DNA from: 2-01-FULL-40-42 sp964349415
GTDB taxonomy: Bacteria; Patescibacteriota; Microgenomatia; UBA1406; GWC2-37-13
DNA: 6,638 nucleotides
NCBI GenBank assembly: GCA_964349415.1
Contig: CAYGGJ010000041.1
Coordinates: forward strand, 1 to 6,638
Direction: 5' to 3'
Part shown: piece after piece, positions 6,075 through 6,638 of the stretch
How the letters are laid out: every line of letters starts with the position of its first letter
How positions within the stretch are numbered: the stretch's first letter is position 1
Notes under the pieces: model-generated
What the model saw: only the letters and a program-made list of their open reading frames with translations
The model's database searches: none
Told to the model about the DNA's origin: nothing
Program-made: the position numbers and the translations under genes

Positions 6075-6638
6075 ATTTTTGAGCATTCACACTCTTCCCC
6101 CATTGTTCAAGAGTAAAGCCATCGCGGTCCTTATCGGTGACTAATCCTGTCTTTGTGTTCTCATCGAATATTTTTTTCAACTCAGGATTACATACAGACC
6201 AATCAATGTCGGGTGCAAAAGGAGAAATGCTTGCTTCGTTACCAGGGCTCCATTCGGCGGTGCAATAGTATTCAATTTGCGTATCTTCTACAAAAACATT
6301 CCCGTGTGCAAATCCCACGGGAATCCATATCCACTCGTTAATATCTAAATCCGGTGTCGATGGCATATCGTATGCAGCTATTTTTCCGTATGTTGGAGAG
6401 CCTTGCCGAATATCCAGAAAAAGATCGATCATCCTTCCACGAAGAGTGCGGATTAATTTGGCCTGAAAAGGATCCCATTGAAAATGAAGTCCTCGGACAA
6501 CCCCCTTTTTAGAAAAACTTTCATTTGATTGAATAAAGTCATCGTTTTTCAGGGCATCTATGTCCGGATTTTGTTTAAAGTCGCTTTTTTTGAATACCTC
6601 GGTGAAATATCCTCTATGATCGGTAAAACGTTGGTATC
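6058..6638 (-). CDS. rmlC: dTDP-4-dehydrorhamnose 3,5-epimerase family protein (5' end beyond window)
   Basis: The frame is open from the right window edge to the TGA at 6058-6060, giving 192 visible residues; only about 10-16 N-terminal residues should be missing. This cupin epimerase acts on dTDP-4-keto-6-deoxyglucose in the dTDP-L-rhamnose pathway. Numbering from the edge, visible motifs are FTDHRGYFTEVF (4-15), SFSKKGVVRGLHFQ (40-53) with the catalytic His at 51, QAKLIRTLRG (58-67), LDIRQGSPTYG (74-84), and IPVGFAHG (105-112). IDW follows at 144-146, and KD with the expected partner Asp at 170. The family's catalytic Tyr, normally just before SP, is Trp here (residue 129, codon 6250-6252), and the usual RGIRWDDP-like stretch is altered. 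The activity may therefore differ from standard RmlC, for example C3-only epimerisation. The ATG at 6430-6432 is an internal Met, not the start. The gene converges on the methyltransferase gene. Confidence 0.9.
   Translation of the reverse strand, partial: YQRFTDHRGYFTEVFKKSDFKQNPDIDALKNDDFIQSNESFSKKGVVRGLHFQWDPFQAKLIRTLRGRMIDLFLDIRQGSPTYGKIAAYDMPSTPDLDINEWIWIPVGFAHGNVFVEDTQIEYYCTAEWSPGNEASISPFAPDIDWSVCNPELKKIFDENTKTGLVTDKDRDGFTLEQWGKSVNAQKFTYSS

Noticed and set aside
6058..6432. A 124-residue protein starting at the ATG 6430-6432
   Set aside because: The same frame stays open to the window edge and the upstream residues contain core RmlC motifs, including the catalytic His. This Met is internal.
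1..6638. CRISPR array, insertion sequence, long repeats or rho-independent terminators
   Set aside because: No regularly spaced repeats, transposase-like frames, terminal inverted repeats or GC hairpins followed by T runs were seen. Noncoding space is nearly absent.

Overview
This is a very compact bacterial window with eight protein genes (the first and last cut by the window edges) and one tRNA. The longest stretch without a gene is 68 bases (811-878). All three convergent gene pairs overlap at their stop codons, one same-strand pair overlaps by 26 bases, and none of the six visible starts has a convincing Shine-Dalgarno sequence. Several starts instead lie 7 to 11 bases behind an extended -10 box (TGnTATAAT type), which points to leaderless mRNAs. 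Compactness, leaderless starts, a short single-domain GlmU-like protein and a CCA-encoding tRNA fit a reduced-genome bacterium such as a member of the Candidate Phyla Radiation (Microgenomates/Parcubacteria type). That placement is inference; no phylogenetic marker is present. The genetic code looks standard: TGA ends three genes.

Layout: 2-190 (+) is the 3' end of a GlmU-like sugar-1-phosphate nucleotidyltransferase. 187-810 (-) is an unrecognised soluble 207-residue protein. 811-878 holds two back-to-back promoters whose -35 boxes share the same bases. 879-952 (+) is tRNA-Gly(UCC), followed after only 7 bases by a 427-residue polytopic membrane protein at 960-2243. On the minus strand, 4309 down to 2236 encodes a Wzx-like flippase and then a family 2 glycosyltransferase in one unit. 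A short divergent promoter region (about 4310-4351) separates these from a plus-strand pair, GDP-mannose 4,6-dehydratase (4352-5332) and a SAM-dependent methyltransferase (5337-6074). From 6638 down to 6058 (-) lies an RmlC-type dTDP-sugar epimerase that lacks its first residues.

The genes together describe part of a cell-surface polysaccharide locus. A nucleotidyltransferase and two NDP-sugar modifying enzymes (GDP and dTDP branches) supply activated deoxysugars, a GT2 enzyme adds a sugar to a lipid-linked chain, the flippase moves the lipid-linked oligosaccharide across the membrane, and the methyltransferase may cap or decorate it. The 427-residue membrane protein could be a GT-C-like transferase or a polymerase-like component, but this is not proven. 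The content is not itself an unknown system. The most notable signals are the repeated leaderless/divergent promoter architecture, the tRNA-mRNA junction, and a Trp in place of the expected catalytic Tyr in RmlC.
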